A DNA stretch of 64,000 bases. It comes from Dastarcus helophoroides (lineage: Eukaryota; Arthropoda; Insecta; Coleoptera; Bothrideridae). The notes under the pieces are model-generated. The model worked only from the letters and a program-made list of their open reading frames with translations, was not told where the DNA came from and ran no database searches. Positions 1-11,400 of the stretch are shown piece by piece (the first letter of the stretch is position 1; each line of letters starts with the position of its first letter). The stretch covers positions 14,247,629 to 14,311,628 of the forward strand of contig CM053327.1 of assembly GCA_028583605.1 (NCBI GenBank), written 5' to 3'. Position numbers and translations under genes: made by a program.

Positions 1-71
1 GAATATTCACTTTCGTGCATGATCGACCGCATCCGAACGCGCATGCCCATCTAATCATACACGTCGTAATG

Positions 72-783
72 TCACAATTCCTTATCTATCAATCTTTTTA
101 ACAGAGATGAATGCCCTAAAGGCCCAGCGCAACCATTCATAAGGTTGTCTCCAGCCTTAAAGATGGGCTAAGGCGGCCAACCGTCCCGCATTCTTCGGGA
201 CTGCCTGGGAATGGCGGTTACAGTCCCGCATAGAAAAAATTAATAAAATAGTCACGCAAAACATCTTATGTGTCCCGGATGTCCCGCATTTCTAAATATT
301 GAATTCATCCATAGATTTTCAAATCACTAAATACCAAATCCAACCTATGCCAATGCAGTAAAAAAAACGAACGACTAAGCAAGTATGAATCAAATGCTAT
401 TATGTGTCACACCGATGAACTGATCATATTTCAAAGATATGTAGGGAGACGACATATATTTTGGTTTGTTTTTGTTTTCCTTCTAAGGTATGAGAGAAAC
501 AGAAGATGAGGACCTTTTTTTTGGTGGACGAAAATAAATTACAATTGTCCCGCATTGCCCTTTTCAATAGTTGGCCGCCTTATGGATGGCTGAGCTTTCA
601 CATGCATTTAACATAGAATTCTTATTTACTACTCTTAACAGTTTAATATTATTATCTATCCTATGACCTAATTCAAAAGCATACCGAGCCACACTTGACT
701 TCTCAGTTCTTCCGTACCCCAAATGAGCCAAATGCTCCTTAAGTCGGATTTTAAGAGATCGTCTAGTCTGCCCGACGTACCTT
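72..783 (-). pseudogene. Penelope-like element, C-terminal GIY-YIG endonuclease remnant
   Basis: Reading the minus strand from 783, one open frame of about 66 codons contains YVGQTRRSLKIRLKEH, the GIY-YIG nuclease signature (Tyr-x-Gly-x-Thr, then Arg, then Arg and Glu-His). It continues with residues such as ARYAFELGH. The frame is broken by the 414-bp MITE at 169-582, then resumes in the same frame (FKAGDNLMNG) and ends at a TGA at 72-74. In Penelope-like retroelements this nuclease domain lies C-terminal to the reverse transcriptase. Here the upstream side stops at about 786, where A/T-rich repeat begins, so no reverse transcriptase remains. Seen: the motif and the interrupted frame. Known: such a domain after an RT is typical of Penelope elements. 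Inferred: this is the 3' end of a truncated copy. Confidence 0.75.
169..582. mobile_element. Short non-autonomous DNA transposon (MITE)
   Basis: Perfect 13-bp terminal inverted repeats, TAAGGCGGCCAAC at 169-181 and its reverse complement at 570-582, bound 414 bp with no coding capacity. The word TCCCGCAT recurs just inside both ends and in the interior. Removing the element rejoins an open Penelope reading frame, which shows it is an insertion. The flanks GATGGGC and GGATGGC look like an eroded target duplication of about 7-8 bp, which would favour hAT, but the match is imperfect and the superfamily is uncertain. Confidence 0.7.
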
Positions 784-2090
784 TAAGGACAATCTGTAAA
801 ATTTGAGAAATTTTGAAATCATGTCGCGACAAATTTTCAAAAATTTCGAAATATTTGAAAACTTTAAATTTTGAATAAGTGCCAAAATTATCAGGAACGT
901 AGAAATTTTTAAGAGAAGTCTAGATATTGAAAAGTTAGGATTTTGAAAATTTGGATTGTTGAAATTTTGAAAAAAAAAAAACGAAACATTTTTTAAAAAG
1001 TCGAAATTTTGAATTGGAAGTTTCCAAAAAGGCTAAAATTTAAAATAAAATGGAATTTTTAAGAAGATTTGGGAAATACAGAAAAATGGTAAAATTTAAA
1101 AAAATCAAAATTTTAATAAATAGCTGACTAAAATAGTGGTAAATTTCAAAATGTCGAGATTTAAAGGAAATCAAAAATTTCAGAAGAACAGTGGAAGAAG
1201 AAAATTCAAATTTGAAAAGTTGCAAAACAAAAACCGAAATTTAGAAAAAGTTTGTGCTTGCAAAAAGCTTAACATTTTCAGAAAACATAGAATTTTTAAG
1301 CAGTAGACATTTAAAAAAAAATGTTAAAATTAATAAAAAAGTAGAAATTTTCAAAAAAACAGAAATGTTTGAAAAAATCAAAACACAAGAGTTGAAATTA
1401 TCAAAAAAATATAAATTTTTTAAAAAATGAGGACTTTTCACAAAAGTAAAGAAACAAGGTTTCAAAAGAAGTAACAGTTTTTAAAACATCGTAATTTTGA
1501 GAAAAATTCAAATGCCTTAAAGTTTAAATTTTCAGAAGAATTAAAAATGTTTGAAAACAGTCTAAATTTTGAAACAATCCAACCTTTCAACAACTATCAA
1601 AAACAGTTGAAATTTTGAAATAAAGCTGAGATTTGCGAAAAAGTCGGATTTTTCAAAAATATTTTGAAATGTTCGACAGAAACATCAAAATTACCTGGGG
1701 AGCCAATTTTCAAAGAAGTCGACATTTAAAAAAAAATCAAAATATTGGATCAACAATTTTGAAAAAAAAGCCAAACATTTTTTAAAAAGTCGAAATTTTA
1801 AAAAATCTAAATTTTGAATTAAAATAAAAATTTCAAAAAAATCTAACTATTAAAAACATATTCTTAAAAAAGTGACAATTAAGTAAAATGTTCAAAAAAA
1901 TATAAATATTCAGAAACTCAAGTTTTGAAAAAAGCCGAAATTTTCGTTTCAAAATGAAAACGAAATCCTGAAGAAAGTTGAAAAATTTGGAGAAGAGCCT
2001 GTATTCAAAACGGAGAGGATTTAAAAAAAATGTTGGAATAATGTTGTAATTTTAAAAGTATAAAACCTAAATTTAAAAAAAATGATGCTT
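784..2090 (+). repeat. Degenerate A/T-rich repeat block, forward polarity
   Basis: About 1.3 kb of quasi-periodic sequence built from gtcgaaattttgaaaa-like words separated by A runs. No ORF here has coding character. The plus strand carries the purine-rich polarity throughout, unlike random AT-rich DNA, which would show both polarities. Confidence 0.7.
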
Positions 2091-4489
2091 TTAACACTTT
2101 AAAGAAAATAGTTTAGCTTGATAATAAACTAATTCCACGAAAATGTTACCAATTCTGTTGTGGGAACTTCCATGTACATATAATTTTTATATAATTTTAT
2201 TTTGACATCCTGAACCATCCAAATGCAATGAAATGTCTACGTCAGCATAATATTTTTTATGATTTTAATCCATATTACCGTGAAAAAAATATTTGAAATT
2301 TGGATAGATTAGGTTATTTGTAACCCGTGACAAGGTTCTTATTTCACTATAAAGATATCTTACCCACAATTTACGAAAAAACTGATTATCTAGGGAAATT
2401 CATAGAAATCGACAAATAATATGAACGAGATCGAAAGTAAAAATCCTGCGGCTGATGCGTGCTCCGTCTTCTTTTACTTCTATAACTTTTTACTCGTAAT
2501 AAACATAATTAAATAGCGTTATTACCTAAAAAAGATACAAAACGACAAGATGGTGGGTGATGAATTATTAAAATAAATGATATTTATAATAAATAATTGA
2601 GAAATTGATGCCTAAAAGTATATAAATTTTAACAAATTGAAACGGGTGTTACATGAAATTACCTAATAGCGAGGGTTTCACCCGCCTTATCAACTACTTT
2701 ACTTAATAACACCTTAAACACTGACTGATATCGTTGAGTAAAAAAAAAATCTTATTCAAAGTTGCAACGTACAACCTAAACCAGTGGGTCTAAAGTAAAA
2801 TGCATAAAATTTGCACAAAAGTTCCTCATATGTCATAGATGAGTACGAAGAAATGATTTTTCGAAATCGAACATGTGTATTAAATTGTACATACAGGTTG
2901 CGTGCTCCCAGCAAATGTCTCGTAGGTACATGTCTCGTAGATACATGTACCTATGAATAGATCCCGCAATAGAATTAAAAAAATGCTAGATCGGCAACGA
3001 GATTTGAATCTCAGACCCGCCACGCTCAAAGTAATTGCTCTACCACTACAGCAGATCCGCTTATTGAACTGTAAGCTAAACTTGCCTGATAATTTAACCC
3101 TACCTCTAAAGTTAAATTGAATATGCGAAAATGTGTATATTACAATTGTTTAAATTGTGTTTTAATAAGCGAAAATAGCCTATATTAGAAAAGAAAAATC
3201 GCTGGCAAAATTCTGGCAGGGCGGTAGGCATCAATTCGAAATGCGCCATGCGACAATAAAGACACACCTAGCGCGCAACGACAACCTACAATTTAATGTC
3301 TTTACGCATCTCCCTATTAGTGACTTATTAATTTTTGCCTACGACAAATTCACTAATGTTTTTGTTTGCATTTTAGATCAATTTTGTCAATTTTGAAGGT
3401 TATTTGTGTTATGAAATTGATTTTTTTTATATTGGAATCTCTGTTTATTTATATAGAAATAGACGTTAGTGAACGAGACCTCGATTATAAAGAAGGCAGT
3501 TGAAATCTAGTGAATTACGAACTTCAAACAGGCAACTGTGGGGTCGTTGTAAAGGTTTTCAAGAATGGAGGAAAAATGGTTTAAACAATTACTTAGTTTA
3601 ACTGAAGCCAGAAGAAGATAACTTAAAATTACATGGAGTTTCAAGGGGTATCAATAATTAATAACATAATGAAGATTTTTTATTTTTTTTATGACCGAAG
3701 TTTTATCTACCTTTTTCGTGTTACTGAGTGAACTATTTCTTTATAAATACAAGTGGCGTGGAAAGCTGCCTATGAACCACTTGTTGATAGGTATATAAAG
3801 GTAAATTGTTTTATTACATTTGAATTTTTAAAGTTAATTCTCTAGATTTTACATATCGATTCCTCCAACGAAGATTATATTAACTCATCACGAACAATCA
3901 TTACATCGAAACCAATTTTTTTTTTAAATATCTATGCAAATATAAAATTTAGATACTGTAACAGGTTTGTTAATATGCAATAACTCAAAATAGATATGAT
4001 GAAAGTCTAGATCGTATACAAATATAAAAGGTATAAAAACCGGAAATATTTTTAATTTACAAAATATGAAATTTTTATTTTTGATACTACAATTTGAAAA
4101 TTAATAACAAAACATTGTTATATCATAGTTTTAAGTTTTCACTTCTGTAGGCAGTCTCCATAATTGCCTATTTTTTTATGTTAGTATTGAGACAGATACA
4201 GATAACCTGAGACATATTCAGAATACGAAAATTAACGATTTATTTAAAGCTAAGACATAATACCAAACGTAATAGATTCTTTTGTAATCCAATTATCAAC
4301 TCCGTTGTCATTATTTGCTATTTATACTTTTCCTTACTCGAGATCTCCGAGTTATATAACTGAATTTAAAGAACTCCACTATGGTTAAAAATAAACCAGA
4401 AAATTATATACGTAAATGGTAGTATGGATCTCTTTCGTGTACGTGTAGTGAATTTTTCAGATAGGAAACTTAATTTTTTCATAACATTT
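2091..4489. other. Intergenic, no gene recognised
   Basis: Ordinary AT-rich sequence with no recognisable coding region. It contains the tRNA-like sequence described separately and a short tandem duplication of the atgtctcgtag word at about 2915-2955. Nothing else can be supported. Confidence 0.5.
2985..3060 (-). repeat. tRNA-like sequence (tRNA pseudogene or SINE head)
   Basis: On the minus strand 76 nt of tRNA length start GCGGATC and end GATCTAGC, which pair as an acceptor stem apart from one extra base. Inside are an A-box-like GTAGTGGTAGAGC with a short GCT/AGC D stem, and a B-box-like GATTCAAATC. The anticodon stem is mostly wobble pairs and the T arm has a short loop. It is therefore probably a decayed tRNA or tRNA-derived SINE head, not a working gene. 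Confidence 0.55.
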
Positions 4490-5060
4490 CCGCAAACCGA
4501 ATGGCAGTTTTTCCTCTTTAATTTAATTTTAAATTCAACATTTTCAGACTAAAATTGCAATTTTAACATCCTTATTTATATTATATTGTTTCTTTTTATT
4601 TTTGTAAATCTTAAGTTCTTTGGAAAATCTCGAATTATTTTCTTAAAATTACAATTTTTAAGTTTTATTTTTTCCGTAAAATTTCAACCAAAATTAAAAA
4701 TTTCCAATTTTTGGGGAAATTTTAATAGGAAATTTAGACTTCAATCGAGCTTAATTCGAGCTTGGACCTGAATATCGAGAATTTTGTAAAGAAATTTGTA
4801 GTAATTTTTCGAAAAAGAAAATTTTGCATACTTTCAATGGTATTTGCTTCAAAAACATTTTTTATATAAATTATTAGTGTTCCACGAAATTTTGTATATT
4901 TTTTTATATTAAAGTTTCAGTTTCTATTTTTGGTCTAAAATTTCGATTTTGGGTTTTGAATTTTAAAACTTTTTTGATTTTTTTTTTTAGGAATTTTATC
5001 TGGATGTTGAAGGTTCGATATTTTATTCAAATTTCGAATACAAACTTGAAAATTTCAGTT
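4490..5060 (-). repeat. A/T-rich repeat block, reverse polarity
   Basis: Words such as aaatttcgattttgg and aatttcaaccaaaatt dominate, the reverse-complement polarity of the block at 0.8-2.1 kb. No coding signal is seen. Confidence 0.55.
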
Positions 5061-5106
5061 TATTCTTCTGTAATAAAACAGTGCGAATGTGCTAAAGGTT
5101 AAAGAC

Positions 5107-5168
5107 TTACAACTACGACTATACATGGGTTTCGCCCTTCCTTAGCCTCATCAGTATGGTCGTTGTAA
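5107..5168 (-). ncRNA. Hammerhead ribozyme-like motif, type I, minimal stem III
   Basis: Minus strand in order: stem I 5' arm TTACAAC, GAC, bulge CA, TA; core CTGATGA; stem II region closed by G and C; core GAA; stem III AC, loop CCAT, GT; cleavage-site A; stem I 3' arm TA, GTC, bulge GTA, GTTGTAA. Outer stem I pairs 7/7, the middle 3/3 and the inner 2/2. All invariant core bases of the hammerhead family are present. Stem II is the weak part: the closing G-C pair is followed by a G-G mismatch. Type I hammerheads with a very short stem III are known from Penelope-like elements and related retroelements. Predicted cleavage is between plus positions 5122 and 5121. It is distinct in sequence from the motifs near 57 kb. 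Confidence 0.65.
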
Positions 5169-5459
5169 ACACTTCCAACTTTATAGGCCAGCCAGCTAAA
5201 TACTTAACACACGCGGTATCCATTGAGTAAAGTGTAATTGACTCAACAATAGCCTAAGAGGAAAATTTTTGCTACATGCTAATTGAAGGAATTATTGCTG
5301 AAAATTACAAGCAGAAATACGAAGGAGCTCCAGCGGTTACCTAAAGGCTTACTATGATACAAATCTAGAATATAAGAATTAAAGTTACTCCACACAGCGA
5401 CCTTTGCAAACCTTTACGATAACCGTTGGGATCGCATCGTACTTGTGGTTTTAAACTCG

Positions 5460-5720
5460 AAAGTTTAAGATTTTTAATGTTAGATTTGAGAAAATGTTTT
5501 TACATGAATTAGGAGCTCTTTAAAGCTTCGAATATTTTTCTTAAATTCGCACAATTATATTTTTTATTCTGTTTTGCAAAATTTTTGATTTCACAATAAA
5601 ATTTTCAACAATGTTATCAAAATTTTGATCTTTTTTTCGAAATTTCTAATTGCTTCTCAAACTCTTGAGAGTAAACGCGAAAACTAAAATTTATTTTAAA
5701 ATGTTTTGACGGTATCTGAA
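5460..5720 (-). repeat. A/T-rich repeat, reverse polarity
   Basis: A short stretch of the same degenerate repeat (aaatttttgatttcac, tttttcgaaatttc words). The DNA between the hammerhead motif and this block holds no recognisable gene. Confidence 0.45.
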
Positions 5721-6329
5721 CTGGGGAATCAAAATTAAAAAAAAAAAACCTGTGACATGATCAGAGGAGGTATCGTATGAAAATGTTTTATTCGGCAATT
5801 CTGAAACCGTATAATTTTTAACAAAAACTTAGCACAGTTATTGAGTTATAATAATAAAAATATATACCTCATTTACCTCCAAAATATTTTGATCGAAAAT
5901 TCTGAAATAATTCATGCTAATAGATATTCAGCCACTGATTGCTATCCATTAGAGTACACTCTCAACAGAGCTTTTAAATATGTATGTAATTTATTAAATT
6001 TCAAATCGGAAACATCATGAATATTTTATTTGGTTAATATAAAGGCAAACTGACAATGTTAAATAGAATAATCTCGGTTCTGTTTATTTATAAAGTGGCT
6101 ACAATTTATCCGACCATTAATTGAACGAGCTTAGAGTTCTGATGACCTTATTTGCATTCAGCAAAACTTCACTTGAACTATTTCGAATCGCGCGAGATAT
6201 TTCTCTTTAGCTTATCAAGATTATCGAACGAACTGAAACCTGTCGTCTTCATAAGAAGTTCAACCGAAGGTTAAAACTTATTTAAAGAGGATTTTCCATT
6301 TAATTTTCTTACTTTGCCTTCTCATCCAT

Positions 6330-6930
6330 TAATAATAAAGAAAAGAATGAGATGCTAATTAACGAGGCGAAATAAAACTCCCACCCTTTTTAATTTTTAA
6401 GACTTTTTACCTTGCTGTTTTACGTTCTAACGCAAAATAAAGTTTACCCTGTTCAGATTCTAAAAATATCCTCCTCCTTAAGGTAAAAGAACAATTTGTT
6501 TGATTTTTATTATTAGCCATAGAGCGATTTTTTTAATAACTACACGACAGATAAAGAGATGCGAGGGAAAAAAGAAGAAAACCACTTGGGAATATCGCTC
6601 AAAGCCAAAGTGAGATGTTCCAAAGTGGAATCGACATCAAAAGAATCTGAAATAATTAGATTTGTGGGTTTTAAGGCATGATGGCCGTTTTTCAGTCGTC
6701 GCTATTAAAATTACCTTCGAGTCGACGTTTACAAACTTTTTTGCGTGGCTCTAAACTAAAAAAGTCCAAAATTACTTTTGGGAATTTTCAAATTCCCATT
6801 TATCCGCCCTTCTTTTTCCCACATCGCGCACGGGAAATTATCAGTAAAGTAACGGAAATCAAATTTAAACCTGATGTATATCACTCAAAAGAAAGTCGGA
6901 AATATTCGATTTAAATAGCTGGCGCGGCTG
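6330..6930. other. Normal-complexity island, possible regulatory DNA
   Basis: This stretch breaks the surrounding repeat. It has balanced composition, homeodomain-type cores (attaat, taattaac, ataattag) and a short open frame at 6678-6914 with no family resemblance. Its function is inferred from composition only; a comparison with related genomes would decide. Confidence 0.25.
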
Positions 6931-7249
6931 AAATTAGAAATTTTACTTCAATTCATAATTAATTGGAAAATCTATTGAGATAAGTAATGTTACATTTTTC
7001 ATTGGTGACTTTTCCATTTTTACTACCCTCATAGGAGATCAATTCTCAGACTCAGAGTTATAATAATTATATTCATTGTCGGGTTCACGGCGGGTTTTCG
7101 GACCCCCTCTCTTGAGAACATTAAAAACTGACATTCTTATTATTCTTTTCTAATATCGAAATACAAATCTTGTCCCCCGAAACCAAGAAAAAACATTAAA
7201 AACACAACAAAGGTTGTGTTTTTTTAAGCTTTCTTGATTTTAGGTCACA

Positions 7250-9821
7250 AGATTTGAATTTTACTATTTGAAAATAACCAAGGATCAGTCCTTTCCACCA
7301 AAAATGTTTTTTCTAATGTAAAGTTTGAACTTGGAATTCCTATTTTTTGACATTTCAACGTCAATGCCGAAAGTTGTTGAAAGTTGAAATTTTGAAAAAT
7401 TGTGGAAATCTAAAGTTTGAGATCTAAAGTTTCAAATAAAGTCAGAAGCTAAAAAAAAGATTTTTACAATTTCCATCTTAATATTTTTAGAACATAAACT
7501 GTCTCATAAACGGATCTCATCTTTTTCTTCATAATTTTAAATTTAAACTGAGCGTTGCATTATTTTTTTTTATTAGAACTTTATAGATGAACCTTTACGA
7601 TTAAAACTGAAATTTCTGGAAAATGCGTAATAATTGAAAAAACAATCAGAAATTAGATTTTAATTCTGGGTATGGAAGTGGAAACTGCGACCTTTTAGAA
7701 GTTGAAGATCTGAAAAAAAGTCAGGATTTTAGAAAAACTCAAGGTATTTTTCAAAATTTTTTTTTTTAAATTTTGACTTGTCGGTATTTCATCTTTAAAA
7801 GCAAAAAATTCTTATCTATTTTAAGTCAAAATTTTAGGACTAAAGTTAAAATTCCAAGAGATGAGTTCTATATTTCAAGAATTTGGAATTTCATCTCGAA
7901 ATTTTGAGACACGTAGACAATTCAAATTTTAAGAATGTAAAATTAACAGTTCAAGAAAACATAAAAAATTGGATAAAAAGTCAAGATTTCAAATTAAACT
8001 TTAGATTCTCAGTTTGTAGCGTAAAGTATAGAAAAGTGAAAAACGGCAAAATACTGAAATTTATAAAAACACTTTTCGTATAGATAAAGCGTGGAAATTT
8101 CTAGGAGGAAGTCAAAACAAAACCAGGTCGAAATTCCATGAAAAACGATTGGGAATTCCAAATTTTTTCTCAAATTTTTTAGAAATCTTGCCTTTAAATT
8201 TAGAATTCAATAGATTCCATTTTAAAAGTTATTTCTCGAATTTCCTGAAAAAAGCTGAAAATAAGAATTGTGAAAGAAGAAACAAAGAAGCAAAATTAAA
8301 CTTTTATAAATACTATATTCCAGACTTAACATAAAATAAAAAAAACTCAAAATTTCAAAAAACAACTTGAAATTTATTTAAAAATTTTTAAGTTCTTGAT
8401 TTAAAATCTTTCAAGTTTAACTCCAAATTTTCATAGAATATCAAATATTTGAATTTTTTAAATTTCTAAAAAAATCAAGATTTTGTGTTTTAATATGTTT
8501 TGTAGACCAAAATTAAAAGGTCTCAAATGGTCGAATTTATATTCTAGATTTCGAGAAAAAGTCGAAAGTTTTAAATTAAATAAGATCAACATGTTGAAAA
8601 ATTAGGTCAACATTTTTTTAAAAGTTCTAGATTTGGCTTTTTACTTCGAAAATCTAGATTTGGCTTTTTAATTCGAACCTTTTTAGAAAACTATATGAGA
8701 ATTGGAAATTATTAAATTTACATTCGAAAAAAAGCCAGAGGTTCCTTACAAAGATAAAAAAATTAAGAACCTTAGTCAAATTTTCTAAAAAGCCAAAAGA
8801 AAAAATGAAATTATGTAAAAAAAGTTGAAAAATTTTAAATGAACATTATCACAATTGAAATTAGAAAACAAGTCGACAGTTCTCGATTAAGGTTACCATT
8901 TTGTCAACTGAAGTTAACATATCAAAAAAGCCTAGATATTAAGTTTTAAGTAAAAATGAAAAAAAAATAAAAAAATTGCAAATTGTCGAGTTTACCTTTG
9001 AAATTTCGGGAAAAAATAAGAAGTACGTACTGGACTGAGATCGACATTTTGGAATTCACGTCAAATTTTTTAAAATAGGCCTAAATTTTAGTTTTTGGGC
9101 CGACATTATGTAGAAAACATTCAAAAAATTGTAAATGATCCACTTACATTCAAAATTTAGAGCAAAAGTCAAAAGTTCTAGACTAAGGTCAGTATTTTGA
9201 AAAAAATCAGTTAAAATTAAAAAATATCTAAATGTTGGGTTTTGCTTCGAAGCTTTGTAGAAAACAAGTAAAAAAATTGCAATTAGCCGAGTTTCCAGAA
9301 AAATTCGAAAGTTCTGGATTTGGATCAAAATTTTCAGTGAATTTAGTAAAATTTTCTACAAAACCTTGATTTTGAGTTTTTTATTGAAATTTTATAGACC
9401 AAAATAAAAAATTGCAAATGGTCGAGTTCACATTCAAATTTTGAGAAATTATTGAAAACCTCTGGTTAACAATCTAAAAAATTGCAAATAATCTAGTTCA
9501 CGTTCGAAGTTTCGAAGCAACACTTAAAAGTTCCAAATTAAGATCGAAATATTGAGATCTTTTGCCAATTTTTCCAAAGTCAAGACTTTGCTATTCGTAT
9601 TAAATGAAGAAAAAATTAAAACATTGTAAATGCTCAACTTTACAATCAAAATTTAGAAATAAGTTCTGGATTAAGATCAACATTTTGAGAACTTAAGGTA
9701 ATGTTTCTAATAAAAGCATATATTTTGTTTTTAGGTAAAGATTTCCTGAAAAATTAAAAACTTACAAATATAAGTTAAGAATCTTGGTGATAAACTCTAC
9801 AATTCGAAAATACTCATAATT
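7250..9821 (+). repeat. A/T-rich degenerate repeat block, forward polarity
   Basis: About 2.6 kb rich in agtcgaaagttctgga-like and aaaattgcaaatggtcgagtt-like units, repeated at irregular spacing with heavy divergence. For example, a unit like aattgcaaatggtcgagtt recurs near 8975, 9280, 9410 and 9480. The mariner at 9824 interrupts the block, which continues after it. Confidence 0.65.
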
Positions 9822-9823
9822 TA

Positions 9824-11131
9824 CGAGGGTTAATCAAATATGAACCGGAATTTCTGTCATGTCACCATGAGGGCGTCGGGAGCGGGCGCATACCCTTAGA
9901 CATGTTAGGTGGGGATATCACGTGACTTCCTGCACTCAAGCAAATTCCGTTCTCGCTGTTTGTCAATTGTAAATATAATGAGTGAGCTAGAGGTTTATCC
10001 ACACCTAGCGCAGCACATTATCATTAAATTTCTTGCCGTTGAAGGTGTAAAGTGCGCCGAAATTGTTCGTAGACTATAAGCACAGTTCGGAGATACTTGT
10101 TTGAATAAAACTCAAGTATTTGAATGGCACAACCAATTTTAGGAAGAACAAATTCAAGTTAAAAATGAACCTCATGCCCGTCGTCCTCGGACTAGTGTGA
10201 CTGCGGACAAGATTAACGCTGTTCAACGCCTTTTGCAAGGCGATCGCCGTTTAACTGTTGGTGAAATTGCAGCCCAGATAGGAAATAAGCTTTGGAACTG
10301 CTCAATTCATCATTACAAATGAGCTGGCGTTTTGAAAAAATTTCTGCCAGGTGGGTACCTCGTCTTTTGACTAAAGAACAGAAACAACAAGATCTGGTGA
10401 TTTGTCAGTGCCATCTTGGACGTTTTTAACGTAAAGGTGATGGTTTTTTGCAACGTATCGTTACGTGTGATGAGACTTGGGTCCACCATTACACCCCTTA
10501 ATCTTAACAAGCAAGCATGGAGTGGAGAAGAAAGGGAGAAGGTGCACCCGTCAAGGCAAAAACTCGCCTCTTAGCTGGAAAGGTTCTTGCGACAGTGTTT
10601 TGAATTTTAAAGGAGTTGTGCACGTCGATTTTCTAAATGAACATCGTCCGGTAATACTGCCTACCACTGCCAGCTATTGGATGAAGCAAAACGTGAAGCA
10701 AACGGCGGAAGAGGCTCGAATTTTCGTTCGTTCATAAATGTAATTTTGCTTCACGACCATGCCCTGCCTCCACTCAGCCAATCTGACACATCAAAAATAA
10801 GAGGAAATACATTGGACAACATTAGAACTATTAGAACATCCTCCTTATAGTCCCCGACTTATCACCATGCGATTATCAGATATTTGGGCCACTGAAAGAA
10901 GCTCTAGGAGGTGAGCGATTCCATGATGATGCTGCTGTTGAGATATTTGTGCCCAATTGGCTGCAAACACGCTTCCCTTCTTTTTATCATGATGGCATTA
11001 AAAAACTCCCAATTCGTTGGGAAAAATGCATAACAAAATCAGGAGATTATGTAGAAAAATAGTTAATAACTTTCATCTTGTACCAATAAATATTTAAAAA
11101 CAAATTCCAGTTCATATTTGATTTACCCTTG
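9824..11131 (+). mobile_element. Mariner (DD34D) transposon, inactive
   Basis: A 1308-bp element has roughly 30-bp imperfect terminal inverted repeats beginning CGAGGGTTAATCAAATATGAA and CAAGGGTAAATCAAATATGAA. Both ends are flanked by the TA target dinucleotide (9822-9823 and 11132-11133). The length and structure are typical of mariner. The copy sits inside A/T-rich repeat, so it inserted after that repeat existed. Confidence 0.93.
9978..11062 (+). pseudogene. Mariner transposase, decayed
   Basis: The frame opens with MSELEVYPHLAQHIIIKFLA and has the paired helix-turn-helix region (AEIVRRL, QVFEWHNQF, LTVGEIAAQIG). Next come CDETWVHHYTP with the first catalytic Asp, the word MEWRRKGEGAPVKAKTRL, LHD with the second Asp (the usual next residue Asn is His), and PCDYQIFGPLKEALGG with the third Asp. 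It ends GDYVEK and a TAG. Breaks: several in-frame stops (after RRL and WHNQF), frameshifts before the WVPRLLTKEQKQQ segment and after CDETWVHHYTP, and 11 extra bases, including a 9-bp near-duplication (attagaact/attagaac), between the second and third Asp. The copy cannot encode an enzyme. The mariner subfamily is not assigned. Confidence 0.92.
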
Positions 11132-11133
11132 TA

Positions 11134-11400
11134 GATTTGTAAAATAAATTCTTAAAATTTCAAGTTATTAGGGAATGTTTTCTTTTATCTCGAAATTTTG
11201 ACTTATAAACCAGATTAAAGTAAAAGATTCTATTTTTACGTTTTTTTTAATTGATGTCTTTTAAAATATCGACTTATTGTCTTAAAATATCACCTTGATA
11301 TTAAAGGTTATAAAAAATATTGAATTTTAAATCTCTAAATTAAAAAATAGAGAGTCAAAAAAAAATTAAAATAGACACCAAAAAACACTGTCGGTGTTTA
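11134..11400. repeat. A/T-rich repeat continuing beyond the mariner
   Basis: Degenerate tcgaaattttgacttat and aaatatcgactt words resume straight after the mariner's TA duplication. This shows that the block at 7.25-9.82 kb was split by the insertion. Confidence 0.5.
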
